From positions 76,351,299 through 76,415,298 of the forward strand of contig CM047815.1 in NCBI GenBank assembly GCA_026214975.1: a stretch of DNA of 64,000 nucleotides, written 5' to 3'. A program made the translations under genes and the position numbers. This document shows positions 33,852 to 46,038 of this stretch, piece by piece. The DNA is from Gentiana macrophylla. Lineage: Eukaryota > Streptophyta > Magnoliopsida > Gentianales > Gentianaceae. A model generated the notes under the pieces. That model had not been told where the DNA came from. It searched no databases and was given only the letters and a program-made list of their open reading frames with translations. Each line of letters starts with the position of its first letter. The stretch's first letter is position 1.

Positions 33852-34838
33852 TCGCTCATTTTCTCACAAAGCAATAAGTAGAAAGAGGGGCGATAATATT
33901 AGATAGTTTTGGAGATTGTGGGCGATTTTCTTCATCCTTTAGAGTTAGATCAAGTGTTATATATCATTAGAATCCTCTTTCAATCCTCTCTTTGATCTAC
34001 TAACTTTTAGCTTCGATCCGTAACTTTTCACTTGGCAAAAATTCGATCTTTTGTAAGCACATTTGGTACCTTCTCCAAGTTGAATAAAGTATGTATGTTC
34101 TTTTGTTATTCTATTGTTGTTGTGATGTTTTTCTTCCGTTTGTATTGTTTAGATTCGATTATGAGTAGCTAGATTTGTCGTATGGTCGAACCACGTGAAT
34201 GCGGGTGAAACACCATTAGAGAGATGAACCGGGAGGTAGTGTAGCGTGTAATTTAACGTTCTAATCGATAATCCACATCACGAAACTTGTTTTGATTGTT
34301 TTAATAGCTTTGAATGAGATTGACAACCTTGTTCATTGTTGCACACACGTTAGCTTATAAATGTATGTTGCGCGACGTGGGGAACGGGTTTCGGGAACGT
34401 AGAAGTTTTGGGCTTGAAAGGTAGTCGACACCTACCCGTGTACTAGATTGACGCCTAGTCATCAAGTTTAGTCCCAATACGGGTTTGTCCTATGAGTTAT
34501 TGTTAGACGGCAAGGTAGAGTAAGGCACACTCCCGGGGCAATCATTTTAATGGTAAAGTAATCCGCTGGATCGTAGTTCGGCCATACTTCTTTTAACTGT
34601 TTAGAATTCCGAGTAGTGTAATCTTTATTTTATGCAATAGTATAACTCCATATCTATCTTGTTGACTGAATCGAGAAATAAGTCAACCGTGGTACTCAAA
34701 GCCAATCTCTGTGGGATCGACCTCGGACTCTGAAGCACTATCCTACACTCGACCCGGCACACCGCCGGTTAGAGGGTAGATTCTGCTAAGGTTTCGAGTC
34801 TTTGTTTGACCGGACCGTAGAAATTACGTCCATCAAAA

Positions 34839-34856
34839 TGGCGCCGTTGCCGGGGA
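34839..34856 (+). promoter_or_regulatory. tRNA-Asp-type primer-binding site
   Basis: TGGCGCCGTTGCCGGGGA starting three bases after the 5' LTR end. Confidence 0.95.
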
Positions 34857-34949
34857 TTGGTAACGCTTTGATATCATAAAAGTTGACCGAAAGCTTGGGC
34901 TTAGGTCGTTTTCTTTTATTGTTTTCTTGTTGTTTGATTTGACTTGCGC

Positions 34950-37240
34950 ATGACCCGGAGTTCTGGGACGCCTCTAGAGCCTTTTTACCCGGAGATTGAT
35001 AGGCACGCAAGCCAATTGAGGAAGAGATCGTCTACCTCGGTTTCAGACACCGTGGACGGACAAGAAGCTTCAGATTCTTCTTCAGAGGAAGAAAGTATGA
35101 CAACCAGCGGAAGGGATAGGTTGAATGGTGATGATACATCTCAAGTTGGAGGATTGGGCCATCTAAACACCCCTCCTCCACATGAAAGAAATCCTCCTTT
35201 GGTTGCAAGGACAGATGGGAGGAATTTGTTCGATCCCGCCTTGGAAGGGAATGTACAACTTCAACAACAAGCACTGGGTCAGGACAATCAGCACTTACTT
35301 CAGTTGGTTCAACAATTAGCGGCACAGAATCAGCTTCTTCAAGCTAATCAGAATAACGCGAATCAACAGCAACAGAATGACCCACCTGCCAATCAAGGGT
35401 TTGTTTCAGCGAGAGATTATGTGGTTACTCCATACCAAGGGACTGGCCACAATCCAATCGAAAATCCCATTTGCCCATGCTAACAACATGGAACCGAAGC
35501 AAAATGTTATAAATCTTATCAGTGAGAATGCGGTTTTCTATGGGCAAAGGAATGAGGATCCTAATGAGTTTTTGGACAATTATCTACAAATAATCTCGAC
35601 ATTGAAGTATAATGGAGTGACCGAGGAGGCACTCAAGTTGATGATGTTTCAGTTTGCTTTGAGAGGGGCTGGAAAAACATGGTTTAATACCCTACCACAT
35701 GACTCTCTATCTACTTGGGCGGAAGTCGCCGATGTTTTTCTAAAAAAATATTTTCCTCCGGCAAAGATTGAAGATTTGAAGCGTGAAATTCATAATTTTA
35801 GTGGAAGAAAAGGAGAAACAATGAAAGAGACCGTTGAGAGGTTTAGGGCTTTGTTGAAGAAGTGCCCTCCCCACAATTTGAGTACGGTTGAGCAAGTTAT
35901 CAAAATCTATCGAGCCTTTGATAAATCGGATAGAAATCTTTTGGATGCGGCAAGTGGAAAGGGTTTGACAAGGATTGATCCCGAGTTGGCTATGCAACAT
36001 ATCAACGATGCAATTGAAAGGGATGATGAATGGGTTTCAAGTTCGAGGGACGAGACAACCCGAATGAGTCTCACCAAATCATAAGGCACTTGAAGAACAG
36101 TTGGACAAAGAGACACCACACACAATGAGTTGTTGGCACTTTGCAAACCAAGGTGAAGAAAATGGAAGAAGCATTACAGGTTTGTCAGTTATGTGGAGGT
36201 AATCATTCAGCTCAGTTTTGTTCGAATCCGAGTAGGTCGGTTTGTCCTCAACAGTTACCTCGACAGACACCACAACCGGCCCCACAGCCGATTCCTCAAC
36301 AACCTATAGCAAGTGTGTCTCACCACCACAACCGATTCTGCGGTAAAGGGAAGAGTTGGTAGCCGCACTCAACAGATTGGGAGTGGGAAGCTCGAGTGGT
36401 AGTAGTCAACAAAGTCCCGGGAAGAACCCTCAGTTTGGGAAACAGCAGAGTTTTGGTGGGCCAGCGAATCCAAATAATCGGTGGGGTAATAATCCAAGCT
36501 CGCAGGCTCCACCATACTATCAAGATTTTGAATCATCAATGGGACTTGGCATGGAAGAAGAGATGCAACCGAATGATGTAAATTACATTGGAAATAATTC
36601 TGGAGGGAATTGGAACCAAGGTAACAACAACCAAGGAAGCTGGAATCACAACAATTCTGGGAATAATGGAAGGAACCAGAATTTTGGAAATTCATGGAAT
36701 AACAACCAGCAAGGCCAAAATTGGAACCAAGGAAATCAAGGTGGCCAAGGGAATTGGGACCGAGGCAACCGAGGGTGGAACCAAAATAATCAAGGCCAAG
36801 GCAACCGAGGTTGGAATCGAGAATAGAGAGCAAGGAACCCTCGAATTTCCAAGGCGGTTGGGTGAGAATAATCAAGGTAGTTGGGGTCGACAACATCAAA
36901 ACTCCAACAACCGAGGTTATGAAAGCCAAAATCAAAATTCAAGTAATCAGAGTTGGGGTCAGAATCGACAAGGCCAATGGGGCAATAATCAGAATAGAGA
37001 TAATGGGAGTCGAGAGCAAGGGCAACAAGGCAAAGAACCAGCAGAGAATACTCAACAAGCCGAAATCAAAATTCGAGACTTACCAACATCCGAATGCCCA
37101 TAAGCAAAACAGCTCCAATAATCAGCAAGGGGGTAGTCCGGGAAGTCAAAGGAAGTCTTCGGAAGAAGGCCTTGATCAGTTGAATAAGCTTGTGATTGAA
37201 CAGAGAGCGGCAATACGGAATTTGGAGATTTAGATGGGCC
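34950..37240 (+). pseudogene. Athila-like gag, frameshifted
   Basis: The first ATG is at 34950. The N-terminal part (to about 35470) is Ser/Glu- and then Gln-rich. A frameshift leads into the gag capsid domain (35490-36084: F-Y-G-Q-R-N-E-D-P-N-E-F-L, F-A-L-R-G-A-G-K-T-W, K-Y-F-P-P). After further shifts comes a knuckle of Athila spacing CQLCGGNHSAQFC (about 36180-36220), then a 400-bp Asn/Gln/Gly/Trp-rich repeat (36590-37030), then a short coiled-coil segment (L-D-Q-L-N-K-L-V-I). At least four frame changes plus a TAG near 37232. Gag would form the particle and bind RNA. Confidence 0.88.
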
Positions 37241-38654
37241 AGTTGACCGAGAATAGATCTCAACCGCCTTTGAGTATGGGGCTACCTAGTAACACAGAGA
37301 GGAACCCCAAGGAATCTAAAGATGTTTGTGCGGTAGTCACCCGGAGTGGTAAAGAGACGGGTCAACAAGGTCGAGAACTTGAGAAGATGGTGCCAAACTC
37401 CGAGAAAGAGAAATTTTGTGATTACAAAGGGCCGTTGGGTGAGCAAGAAGGTTTTGATGAGGATGTTGAGAAAAGGGCTGAAAAAGAGAGAATCTCGAGG
37501 TTGGAAAGGGAAGTGGAAGAATACAAGCGAAAGTGGGAAGAAGCGTCAAGGCCAAAGTCGGATACGATAATCATTGATGTAAAGGAAGAAGAGCCATCGC
37601 CACCACTCAGGCCTAAAGGTAGTAAAGGTAAAATTCCCCCTCCTCCCCCGGGTTTTGACGTGACCACTTTACCATTTCCTCCCAAAACAACTAAAAATGA
37701 GGTCTTGACCCAAAGTCAAGCCAAATTTTTGGAAATGTTGAGGAAATTTGAAGTGACCATGCCAATGTTGGATATCATTGCTAACATCCCATCATATTTC
37801 AAGTTTTTAAAGAATATGCTTTCAAGTAAAGAGAAAATGCAACAGATGGTCCAGTTGAGTTATGAATGTTCCGCCATTTTTGAGAATAAAATCCTCCCAA
37901 AATTCAAGATAGGGCGCTTTACTATCCCGATAACCATAGAGAGACTGCTCAAAAATGTGCTTTGCGATTTGGGGGCATCGGTTAGTTTGATGCCAAAGTC
38001 GATTTATGATAAGTTGGGCTTAGGAGATTAGAACCAACGGGCATGACTTTGCAAATGGCGGATAGGTCGATTAGGACACCGCTAGGAGTAGCCGAGGATG
38101 TGTTGGTTCAAGTTGATAAATTTGTGTTTCCAGTTGATTTCGTAGTTCTTGATATGGACTCTGATTCTAAGACACCTCTTTTGTTAGGTCGGCCTTTCCT
38201 AAATACTGGGGAGACCTTGATAGACGTTAAGAGGGGGGATATAATTTTAAGAGTTGGTCAAGATAGTGTTAAGATTAATGTTTACAAAACCATGAAACAC
38301 CCTGAGAATGAGATGAATGATTGTTTCTCGATAGATGTTATCCACCCGTGTGTTTTGGAGAATGTGAATTTGCAGGGGCACAAGGAACCACTGGAGAAAT
38401 GTTTGATGAAATCATGCAAGGTGACTGACGACAGCCGGGTGATGCGAGTTTATGCCATGCATCTCGAGGCGGGAGAGTTCATGGAAACCAGCTGGACTAA
38501 GAAACTAGATCTCGGTTCGCCAGAGGATATGCCAAGGCCATCCATTGAGGAACCACCGACAGATTTGGAGTTGAAACCGCTTCCTCAACACCTCAAATAT
38601 GTTTTTCTTGAAGGTAGTGATTTACTTCCGCTATTATTATATACGCTTCACTGA
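37234..38654 (+). pseudogene. Athila-like protease region
   Basis: The 37234-38031 frame has A-V-V-T-R-S-G-K, a Lys/Glu-rich helix, P-P-P-P-P-G-F, and the active-site segment V-L-C-D-L-G-A-S-V-S-L-M-P. D-L-G-A-S is the aspartic protease motif found in Athila. A frameshift at 38030 moves to the next frame, with L-L-L-G-R-P-F-L (the protease flap/loop end) and P-L-P-Q-H-L-K-Y-V-F-L before RT. It would process the polyprotein in cis. Confidence 0.87.
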
Positions 38655-38689
38655 CACTTTTGCGAGAAGTAAAGCTAGTTCAAGTCTTG

Positions 38690-40610
38690 AAGAAGAGAAA
38701 CGAGCTTTTGGATGGAAAATGGTGGATATCAAGGGATTAGTGCCGACATATTTAAGCACAAAATCATCCTCGAGGATGGGGCGAGACCGGCGTCAACCGC
38801 AGCGAGAGGCGAACCCGCATTTACCGGAAGTGGTAAGAAAGGAAGTGGTGAAAATGTTGACGTTGGGCATCATCTACCCCATCTCGCAGGCGGTGAGTGG
38901 GTGAGTCCCACACAGTGTGGTACCTAAGAAGAGCGGCATTACAAAGCTAACAAATGAGCAAGGTGAGTCTTTTTTATGACGCCACATTATCGGGTCATCG
39001 AGTGCGCATTGATTTTCGCATCTTTGAATGAAAAGACTAGGAAGGATCATTTCCCACTCCCGCTTGTTGATCAAGAGTTAGATAAGCTTGCTGGACATGC
39101 ATTTTATTGTTTTCTCGATGGATTTAGTGGTTATTATCAGATTCACATCGATGTCAATGACCAAGAAAAGACCACGTTTATTGCCCCTATGGCACCTTTG
39201 CATTTCGAAGAATGCCTTTCGGGTTGTGTAATGCACCCGCGACATTCCAGAGATGCATGCTTGCCATTTTTGCTGATTTGATTGATAAGTGTATGGCGGT
39301 GTTTATGGATGATTTTACGCTTTTTGGGGACAAACTTTGATGCATGCTTGACTAATATAGATAGGGTGCTCGCTAGGTGTGAGGAGACCGATTTGATTTT
39401 GAACTGGGAGAAGTGTCATTTTATGGTGACTGAGGGAATTGTCCTAGGTCATAAGGTTTCAGCTGGGGGGATAGAGGTTGATAGAGCTAAGGTAGATGCT
39501 ATTTCTAGGTTGCCTATGCCTACTAGTTTGAAAACGTTAAGATCTTTCTTGGGGCATGCGGGGTTTTATCGTAGATTTATCCCTAAGTTTGCCCAAAAGG
39601 CTACACCTCTTACCTCTAGATTGAAGAAGGGAGTAAATGTGACTTTTGATGATGAGTGTGTGGAAGCTTTCGAGGAGATTAAAAAGCTTTTGACTGAGGC
39701 TCCGATTTTGATAGCTCCAAATTGGGAGCAAGAGTTTGAGGTCATGTGCGATGCTAGCGATTTGGCAGTAGGGGCAGTGTTAGGACAAAAGGTGGATAAG
39801 TTGTTTCGACCGATTTACTATGCAAGTCACACCTTGAATCCGGCTCAACAGAACTACACCACGACTGAGAAAGAATTGTTGGCAGTAGTTTTTGCTTTCG
39901 ACAAGTTTAGATCCTATCTGGTGGGGTCTAAAGTGATTGTCCACACGGACCACTCCGTATTGCAATATTTGTTCGCTAAGAAGGATGCGAAACCGCGTTT
40001 GTTGAGATGGATTTTGCTCCTTCAAGAGTTCGATGTGGAAATTAGAAACCGTAAAGGTTGTGAGAATGTGGTAGCCGATCATCTCAGTCGGATTGAGCCA
40101 GTTGAGGGTGACGAATCAGAAAGGGTTGAAATAGATGACTCGTTTCCGGATGAGCGACTTTTTGTTGTAGACACTATGTTCCCGGAAAAACGAGGGAATT
40201 TTCTGAAGAAAGGGAAGGAGGTAGCTCCATGGTTTGCACCGATAGTGAATTACCTGGAAAGTGGATTTATCGAGTCGGAGTTAGATGAGAATCAGAGGAG
40301 GAAGTTAGTGAGTGAGGCTAGATACTTCGTTTGGGAGGATCCTTACTTGTTTCGATTGTGTGCTGATGGCGTTCTGAGGAGATGTATAACTGAGGGCGAG
40401 AGATTGAGCGTGTTATCATTTTGCCATGATAGAGAGGCCGGGGGCCATTTCTCGGGACAAAGGACTGCATTGAAGGTTTTGCAAAGCGGGCTTTATTGGC
40501 CGACAATTTTTAAGGATGCCTATGCTTATGTAAAACCTCATGACGCGCGTCAACGTCGGGGAGAATTTATAAGAAAAATGAGATGCCTCAACGCCTATCA
40601 TTGTTTGTGA
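38690..40610 (+). pseudogene. Athila-like reverse transcriptase, RNase H and integrase zinc domain
   Basis: RT begins with F-G-W-K-M-V-D-I-K-G and W-V-S-P-T-Q-C, split over two frames. F-L-D-G-F-S-G-Y-Y-Q-I lies at about 39112. Another shift precedes the catalytic V-F-M-D-D-F (39299-39316). A long open frame (39282-40610) holds the RT thumb ([12 protein letters not shown]) and RNase H ([22 protein letters not shown]). The integrase zinc finger keeps both His but reads HDAR where CDAC is usual, so both zinc cysteines are lost. The 443-codon open stretch is the best preserved part. Confidence 0.9.
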
Positions 40611-41574
40611 GGTTTTCGACGTTTGGGGAATTGACTTTGTGGGACCCTATCCTTCTTCATTTGGCAACAAGTTCATTTTGGTAGCTTGTGATTACGTCTC
40701 TCAAAGTGGGTGGAAGCGATTGCAACCCCCACTAATGATGGTATTCACGTGGTCATTAAGTTTCTAAAAAGTTCATTTTCACACGGTTTGGAGTACCTAG
40801 AACTATCATTTCGACAATGGCACTCATTTTGCAAATAGAGACTTAGATAAGCTACTTCTTAAGTATGGGGTGACTCATAAGTTGGGAACGGCCTATCACC
40901 CTCAAACGAGTGGCCAAGTGGAGGTTTCAAACCGAGGTATTAAAAGGATCCTTGAACGAACCGTCGATAGAAATTCTAAGAGTTGGTCTAAAAAGTTGGA
41001 TGACGCTCTTTGGGCTCATAGAACCGCATTCAAGACTCCAATTGGTATGTCGCCGTACATGATTGTCTTTGGAAAAACGTGTCACTTACCAGTGGAAGTT
41101 GAGCATAGAGCGCATTGGGCTATTAAAGAGTTAAATATGGACGAGACTCTTAGTGGAGAGAGAAGGAAGGCTCAGTTAGTTGAATTGGAGGAGTTTCGAC
41201 TAAGAGCCTATGATTGTTCGGCAAGATACAAAGAGATAACCAAGCTTCTCCACGATCAATTGATTAAACCGAAGAAGTTTGAGGTAGGAGATGAGGTTCT
41301 GTTGTATGATACTCGTTTGCATCTTTTCCCGGGAAAGCTGAAGTCTCGATGGTCGGGACCTTACACAGTTGAGAGGATTTTTGACTCAGGGGCTGTAGAA
41401 ATAAAGCACCCCAAGCATGGGACTTCAATCACAAATGGCCTTCGTTTGAAGAAGTATGAAAAGTTACCGTTTGATGAAGCTCTCGAAGTGGTGATTTTGG
41501 AGGATCCTAAGATAGAGGAACCCAAGTGTTTAGTCCCGTCATGGACTCCAATGCATGACATTTTCACCTTATAA
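40600..41574 (+). pseudogene. Athila-like integrase catalytic core and C-terminus
   Basis: [10 protein letters not shown] (about 40620) gives the first Asp. S-D-N-G-T-H-F near 40810 needs a one-base correction. The frame then stays open from 40870: [10 protein letters not shown] (catalytic Glu), [13 protein letters not shown], then the basic C-terminal domain ([14 protein letters not shown]) to the stop at 41574. At least two indels are in the first 260 bp. Integrase joins the DNA ends to the target; this copy could not. Confidence 0.9.
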
Positions 41575-42589
41575 CTCACCATTCGCTCTCTTTCTACACC
41601 TCGTTTTTCCTCGCTCGTATCGGTAGTATAATCTTGAAAAAACCGATATAGTATAAGTCACTATGTCGAGCCAACGACATAAAACAAAGGCGCTCGGTGG
41701 GAGGCAACCCATCATTTCCTGTGTTTTTGCTGGTTTTGAACTTGTTTTGCTGTGTTTTGGTGTTGAGGATTGAATCCGGATGATCCCGAGGGGCCTTCAT
41801 GCTAAAAAATCACTTTGCCCCTGTTTTTACCCTTGTCCGGACGGACAAATATACCCATCCGTCCGGATATATCACTGGTTTTTCCATTTGCTTGACAGGC
41901 ATTCTGTCCGTCCGGACACCCTTGCCATCCGTCCGGACGGTTCATCCCTTGTCCGTCCGGATGAGAATCTGTCCGTCCGGACACAATCAAAATCCCCTAT
42001 AACCACCGATTTCTTCATCATCTTCTCCATTCTCCCCTTCCAACCAAAAACGCAACCGTCCCTCTCCTCTCCCCAAAATCACCAATTCTTCGATTCTTCA
42101 CCGTTTTGCTCCATTTTTGTTGCTATCAACTCCTAATCACCTCCTCTCTTCGATTCTCCAACCAAAATCATCAACCAAACACTCATTGGGAAGAATCAGA
42201 GATTTCATCAAGTTTTGCACCATTGCAAAAAATCTGATTTTTGGCCCATTCGTGGATCGTTCGGGGATTCCGACTGCACCATTGCACTCCTGACACCGAT
42301 CTTGGTAAGTATCAACAAACTTTTTGAGTTTTTTTTTCAACTTTTTCTCGGGGTCGATTTTTCGAGTCGAGCCTCGATCGAGCTTTTACTGATTTTGTTC
42401 TTTTTCTCGTTTTGGTTGTTGCATTGTTGTTGTTGGCGGTGTTGGGTGTTGTGGGTACGTCTGCATGGCTGTTTTGGGCTGGTTTGGTTGTTGGTTTCGG
42501 TTATTTTTTGTTACGGTTTGGATTGCGGTATTGGGTTGATTGTGTTGATTGTGTTGTTTATGGTGGATTGCTGTGGTTCAGTTGTGTGA
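41575..42589 (+). other. Post-pol spacer with third palindrome cluster
   Basis: No convincing gene. GGCGCTCGGTGGGAGGC near 41690-41706, followed by AACCCA, is a motif I know downstream of pol in many Athila elements. A cluster of six CCGTCCGGACGG-type palindromes lies at 41834-41983. Pyrimidine-rich, then GT-rich sequence follows to about 42590. Confidence 0.6.
41834..41983. repeat. CCGTCCGGACGG palindrome cluster, internal
   Basis: Same 12-bp palindrome as in both LTRs of this element, here about 250 bp after the pol stop, so three clusters per element. Confidence 0.9.
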
Positions 42590-42591
42590 GA

Positions 42592-44240
42592 ATGGCTCCT
42601 AAAGTCAAGTTTACGATTTGAAAGGGTAAGGGAAGGTTGCCAGAACCCCCTCGAAAAAGAAAAGGTTCGAGGATTTTCCGGTTGATTCGTTGAATCACTT
42701 AGTCATAGGTGGAGACAGGAGAGTAGACTGTTAGAGAGGCTAGAAACAACCCTTGTATGGAGATTTGGTAGATGAGGTGATGGGGATTCGGGCGATGATT
42801 ACGATGATGAGGATGTACTTTGGTAGACCCGAGGCGGGCCAAGTCTAGTACGATTGAACCGATTTGCGGGTGCAAGTGGGCTGTTGGGCGACCTAGTGAG
42901 GTTAGGACAGCCCCGGAGGTCAAGCGGTGACTCGAGAGGGTTCGAGTTTGATTTGAAAGCTACCGCTAGGAAGGCACTGGGGAGTTGTGCCCTATCGGGA
43001 GAGGTTCGTTAATGATAGTGCGGAACTGGCTTTTAGGATGAGGTTCAAGGGGAGAGAGATCCTAGAAAGGGAGGTCGACATGGAAAAGGTTGAGAAGAGC
43101 TTCAGGGACAATCTGATAAAGCGGAAGTGGGTTGATTTTGTCAAGATACCGGACTTCAATTTGAGGAAACCGAATTACACATTGGCCAGGGAGTTTTTGG
43201 CCAATTTGAGTGAGGTGGACCTAGACACGGGTATAGTTCGAGTTAGAAATGTGGATGTGCCGTTCACCCCTAAGGCTATTTCTGCTTTTTACAAGGCTCC
43301 GGTTGTCGCTACGGATTATCTAGATGTTATAAAAGAGAAACAAGACAAGGGAGAGGATCCGTTTGAGGAGCTTCGGTTAGCAATCAGCCCTGCGATTCCT
43401 TGGTCCACGAGACCCCATGGGGCCACTGATGTCCGGTATATGCTTAAGACGACTGATTTTTCTCGGGACTGGAAGGTTAAGGCTCGGTTTGTACAGAATC
43501 GCCTACTCCCAAAGGATAATTTTCACAAGTTCATCATGATAGATTTGGCGATGCTGTATGCACTACACTTTGAGATACCGATTGATGTTGGCGGATTTTA
43601 TACGAGAGCTTACGAAACTCGAAAGGATCAACGTCTGGCTCATGTGTGTATTCATTTGTTGAATGGGTTGTGTTTGCGAGCCGGGTGAAGGAGTATGCCG
43701 AGGATGAACGTTATCTCGAAGAAGCCCGTTCCTTGAGTCCTCGGCCGAGTCGGCCCGGGAAGTTACATCGTCGAGGGTGAAGGTGAGCCAAGGGTTCAGG
43801 GTCCTGTTACCGAGCCAGGAGAGGAGACTGCATCTGGTTTTATTCCTACCATCCCCATCGCCGCTCGAAATCGTTATTTGTTGATGGATGGGGTGCGTCA
43901 GATGTTAGACCGACGGAGGTGCGAGATGAATACGATTATTCAGGGTTTGAGCACTTGGGACACTTGTACCGGCTATGCCGAGCTTCCTTTTAGGCGAAAG
44001 ATCTTATGAGTTTGCACCGGTTCTTGAGGAGGCCATAGCGATTTGTCTCGAGGAGGATGCGGTTGAGACGGCTTTGAGTGGTCTGCCGATCCGCCCCAAT
44101 GGATAAGGTGGCCCTCTCGGGATCGCTCCCACTCCCGACATCTCGAGCCACTCCAGCTTCGACTTCGAGAGGCTCCTCCCTGCACGCTCTACAGATCTGC
44201 CGCAGCACAGTACCACCTACATCTGAGGATCAGACGAGCG
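42592..44240 (+). pseudogene. Athila post-pol ORF (env-position, putative plant transposon protein)
   Basis: M-A-P-K-V-K-F opens at about 42592 and quickly hits a stop. The recognisable part is a 230-codon open stretch (about 42987-43688) with R-E-F-L-A-N-L, V-R-V-R-N-V-D-V-P-F, and R-F-V-Q-N-R-L-L-P-K. This pattern is the 'putative plant transposon protein' domain that sits after pol in Athila elements. I see no signal peptide or clear membrane anchor, so calling it an envelope is not justified. It fades in frameshifts after 43690. Role unknown. Confidence 0.7.
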
Positions 44241-46024
44241 CGTAGAGTTTATGCTGTTCCTTTTGCGTCGGTCCTTAGATTGTCACCCCCTGTTTTTTAT
44301 TGGACATGTCCCCTAGATTTCTAGCTTGTTTTGAGTTGACTTTGTTGCTACTTTTTCACCTTTTCATACTTTCTGTGACTTTTCTTGGATTTGTGGATTG
44401 GTTGCTTTTGTGTATGTTTGAATCATATTTGACTATCTTTGTGACATACTTGTTCAAGTTTTCTGACGTGACGAGGTCGTTCTTTTTATTATCCCCGGAA
44501 TCCCCCATATTTTATGTTTTGGCACGCGGACCATGTCCCGTGCATGTATTTCTTGGATGTTTTCAATGATTAGGGTTTCGGGATGGACTACTTTCACGAC
44601 CGTTACGGGACTTGACCGCACCGTTTTGCCGGGCTCATAAGCTAAGTCTTTCTTTTTCCTTCTCGTTCACACACCGAGGACGGTGCTTCACTTAAAAGGG
44701 AGGGGGGAGACGACTTAGCTTATTCGCATGTTCGTAAAAGTATTATGCCATGATGTGATAAACTTGGTTTTTACTCGTTTCCGAGTTGATTTTTAGGCCG
44801 TTTTTCAAAATTTTCCAAGATTTTAACACCACGTTACATGCATGTTGTTCACAATTGAGTGGTGAAAGGTCTTTAGTTTTGTGAATGTCTCACAGTGAGT
44901 CTATGTTGTCATGATACGGAACACTTTTTAGTACACGTTTGACGACGGTTATGGTTATCACGATTACTTTACACACCTGTACCCCTAGTTTCGAGGCGAA
45001 ATAGAAGGATTGGCCTTGGTAGGAACACGGGATGACAGTTTTGGCGTTCTTTTTGACCCTACTTTAGCCAAATAAGCCTGAACCGAACTTTTGACCTTCG
45101 TAGCCCCTCTCAGCCTTGATAGAATGGTCTGACCACCATTCGCTTTATTAGCCGTTTCGTTACTTAGTCGAAACCTACCTTTGAGCCTTATTTTGGTCAC
45201 ATTCCTTCATTTGACCTACGAGTGGACTTAGTCTTTTGTTAAACCACACTTGCCAAGGCAAGTGTGTGGTGGGGGGAGATGTTTTTGTTAAGTCGGGGTG
45301 TTGTTTCTTCAGTTTTAGAGCTATAAGGAGAGGAGGAGCTCATTGGGGCTGGATGCTCGGGTTTCATTCAAAAAAAAAAAAAATTCAAATCAAATAATTG
45401 TGTTGTATATAGAAATAAAGGGTTGAAAAAGGCAATGAGCTTAGAGCAATGATGATGTTAAGGTTGGGATAGTCAGATAGATACTAAGTATTCGAGCTCA
45501 TCTCACGACACTTGAAACATAGTCGAGTTTGGTAATGAGTTCGGGTATCTTAGTGGCCTATAGTCCCCAAAGTGTTGAAATTGATCAAAAAGGAGTTTGG
45601 TGGGTTTGTTTGGTAAAGAAGACGTGGTACGTGTTTGGATTTTGTTCACTCGTATTTCTTTTCTCCAGTTTCCCAAATTACCTTTTTTTTTCGATTAACC
45701 GAATTTACCCTAGCCTAACGTTATAACCATTCAAGTCCTGCTGGACCGTGTTTAACCTTGGTTAGTCCCGATTAGTGGAGATTCTAGGAAGGGCAGGATT
45801 GTGTAAAGTCATTTGTCCGGTATTCCAAACCCGAAATCGTATTAAGCATGAGTCGTCGTCGTTCAACACACACTCACCCCGTGTCATGATCTAGTAGAGT
45901 CAAAGTAATGCATTCACTTAACTAAGTTCTTTTCACCTCGATATTTTGAAATACATGCATGTACCGTAAAGTTGTTTCCTTGGTGTTGTTTGAACGCCTG
46001 ATTTACTCGAGGACGAGTAAAGGC
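44241..46024 (+). other. Athila 3' spacer with extra polypurine-like tracts
   Basis: No gene supported; the small ORFs at 44300-44569 and 45529-45726 have no family features. G-rich purine runs similar to the true polypurine tract occur near 44693-44711 and 45258-45280. Confidence 0.6.
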
Positions 46025-46038
46025 TAAGTGTGTGGTGG
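46025..46038 (+). promoter_or_regulatory. Polypurine tract of the Athila-like element
   Basis: TAAGTGTGTGGTGG directly before the 3' LTR TGATAGG at 46039. Confidence 0.8.

Larger units (their letters stand above)
33260..34835 (+). repeat. 5' LTR of the Athila-like element
   Basis: 1576 bp with a CG-palindrome array (33609-33833) immediately before a TATATAAAG box near 33843-33851. CTGTGGGATCGACCT lies near its 3' end (34709-34723). Confidence 0.95.

Noticed and set aside
42215..42589. 124-codon hydrophobic ORF after Athila pol, possible envelope membrane protein
   Set aside because: It is a GT-rich low-complexity translation and not part of the recognisable post-pol domain.
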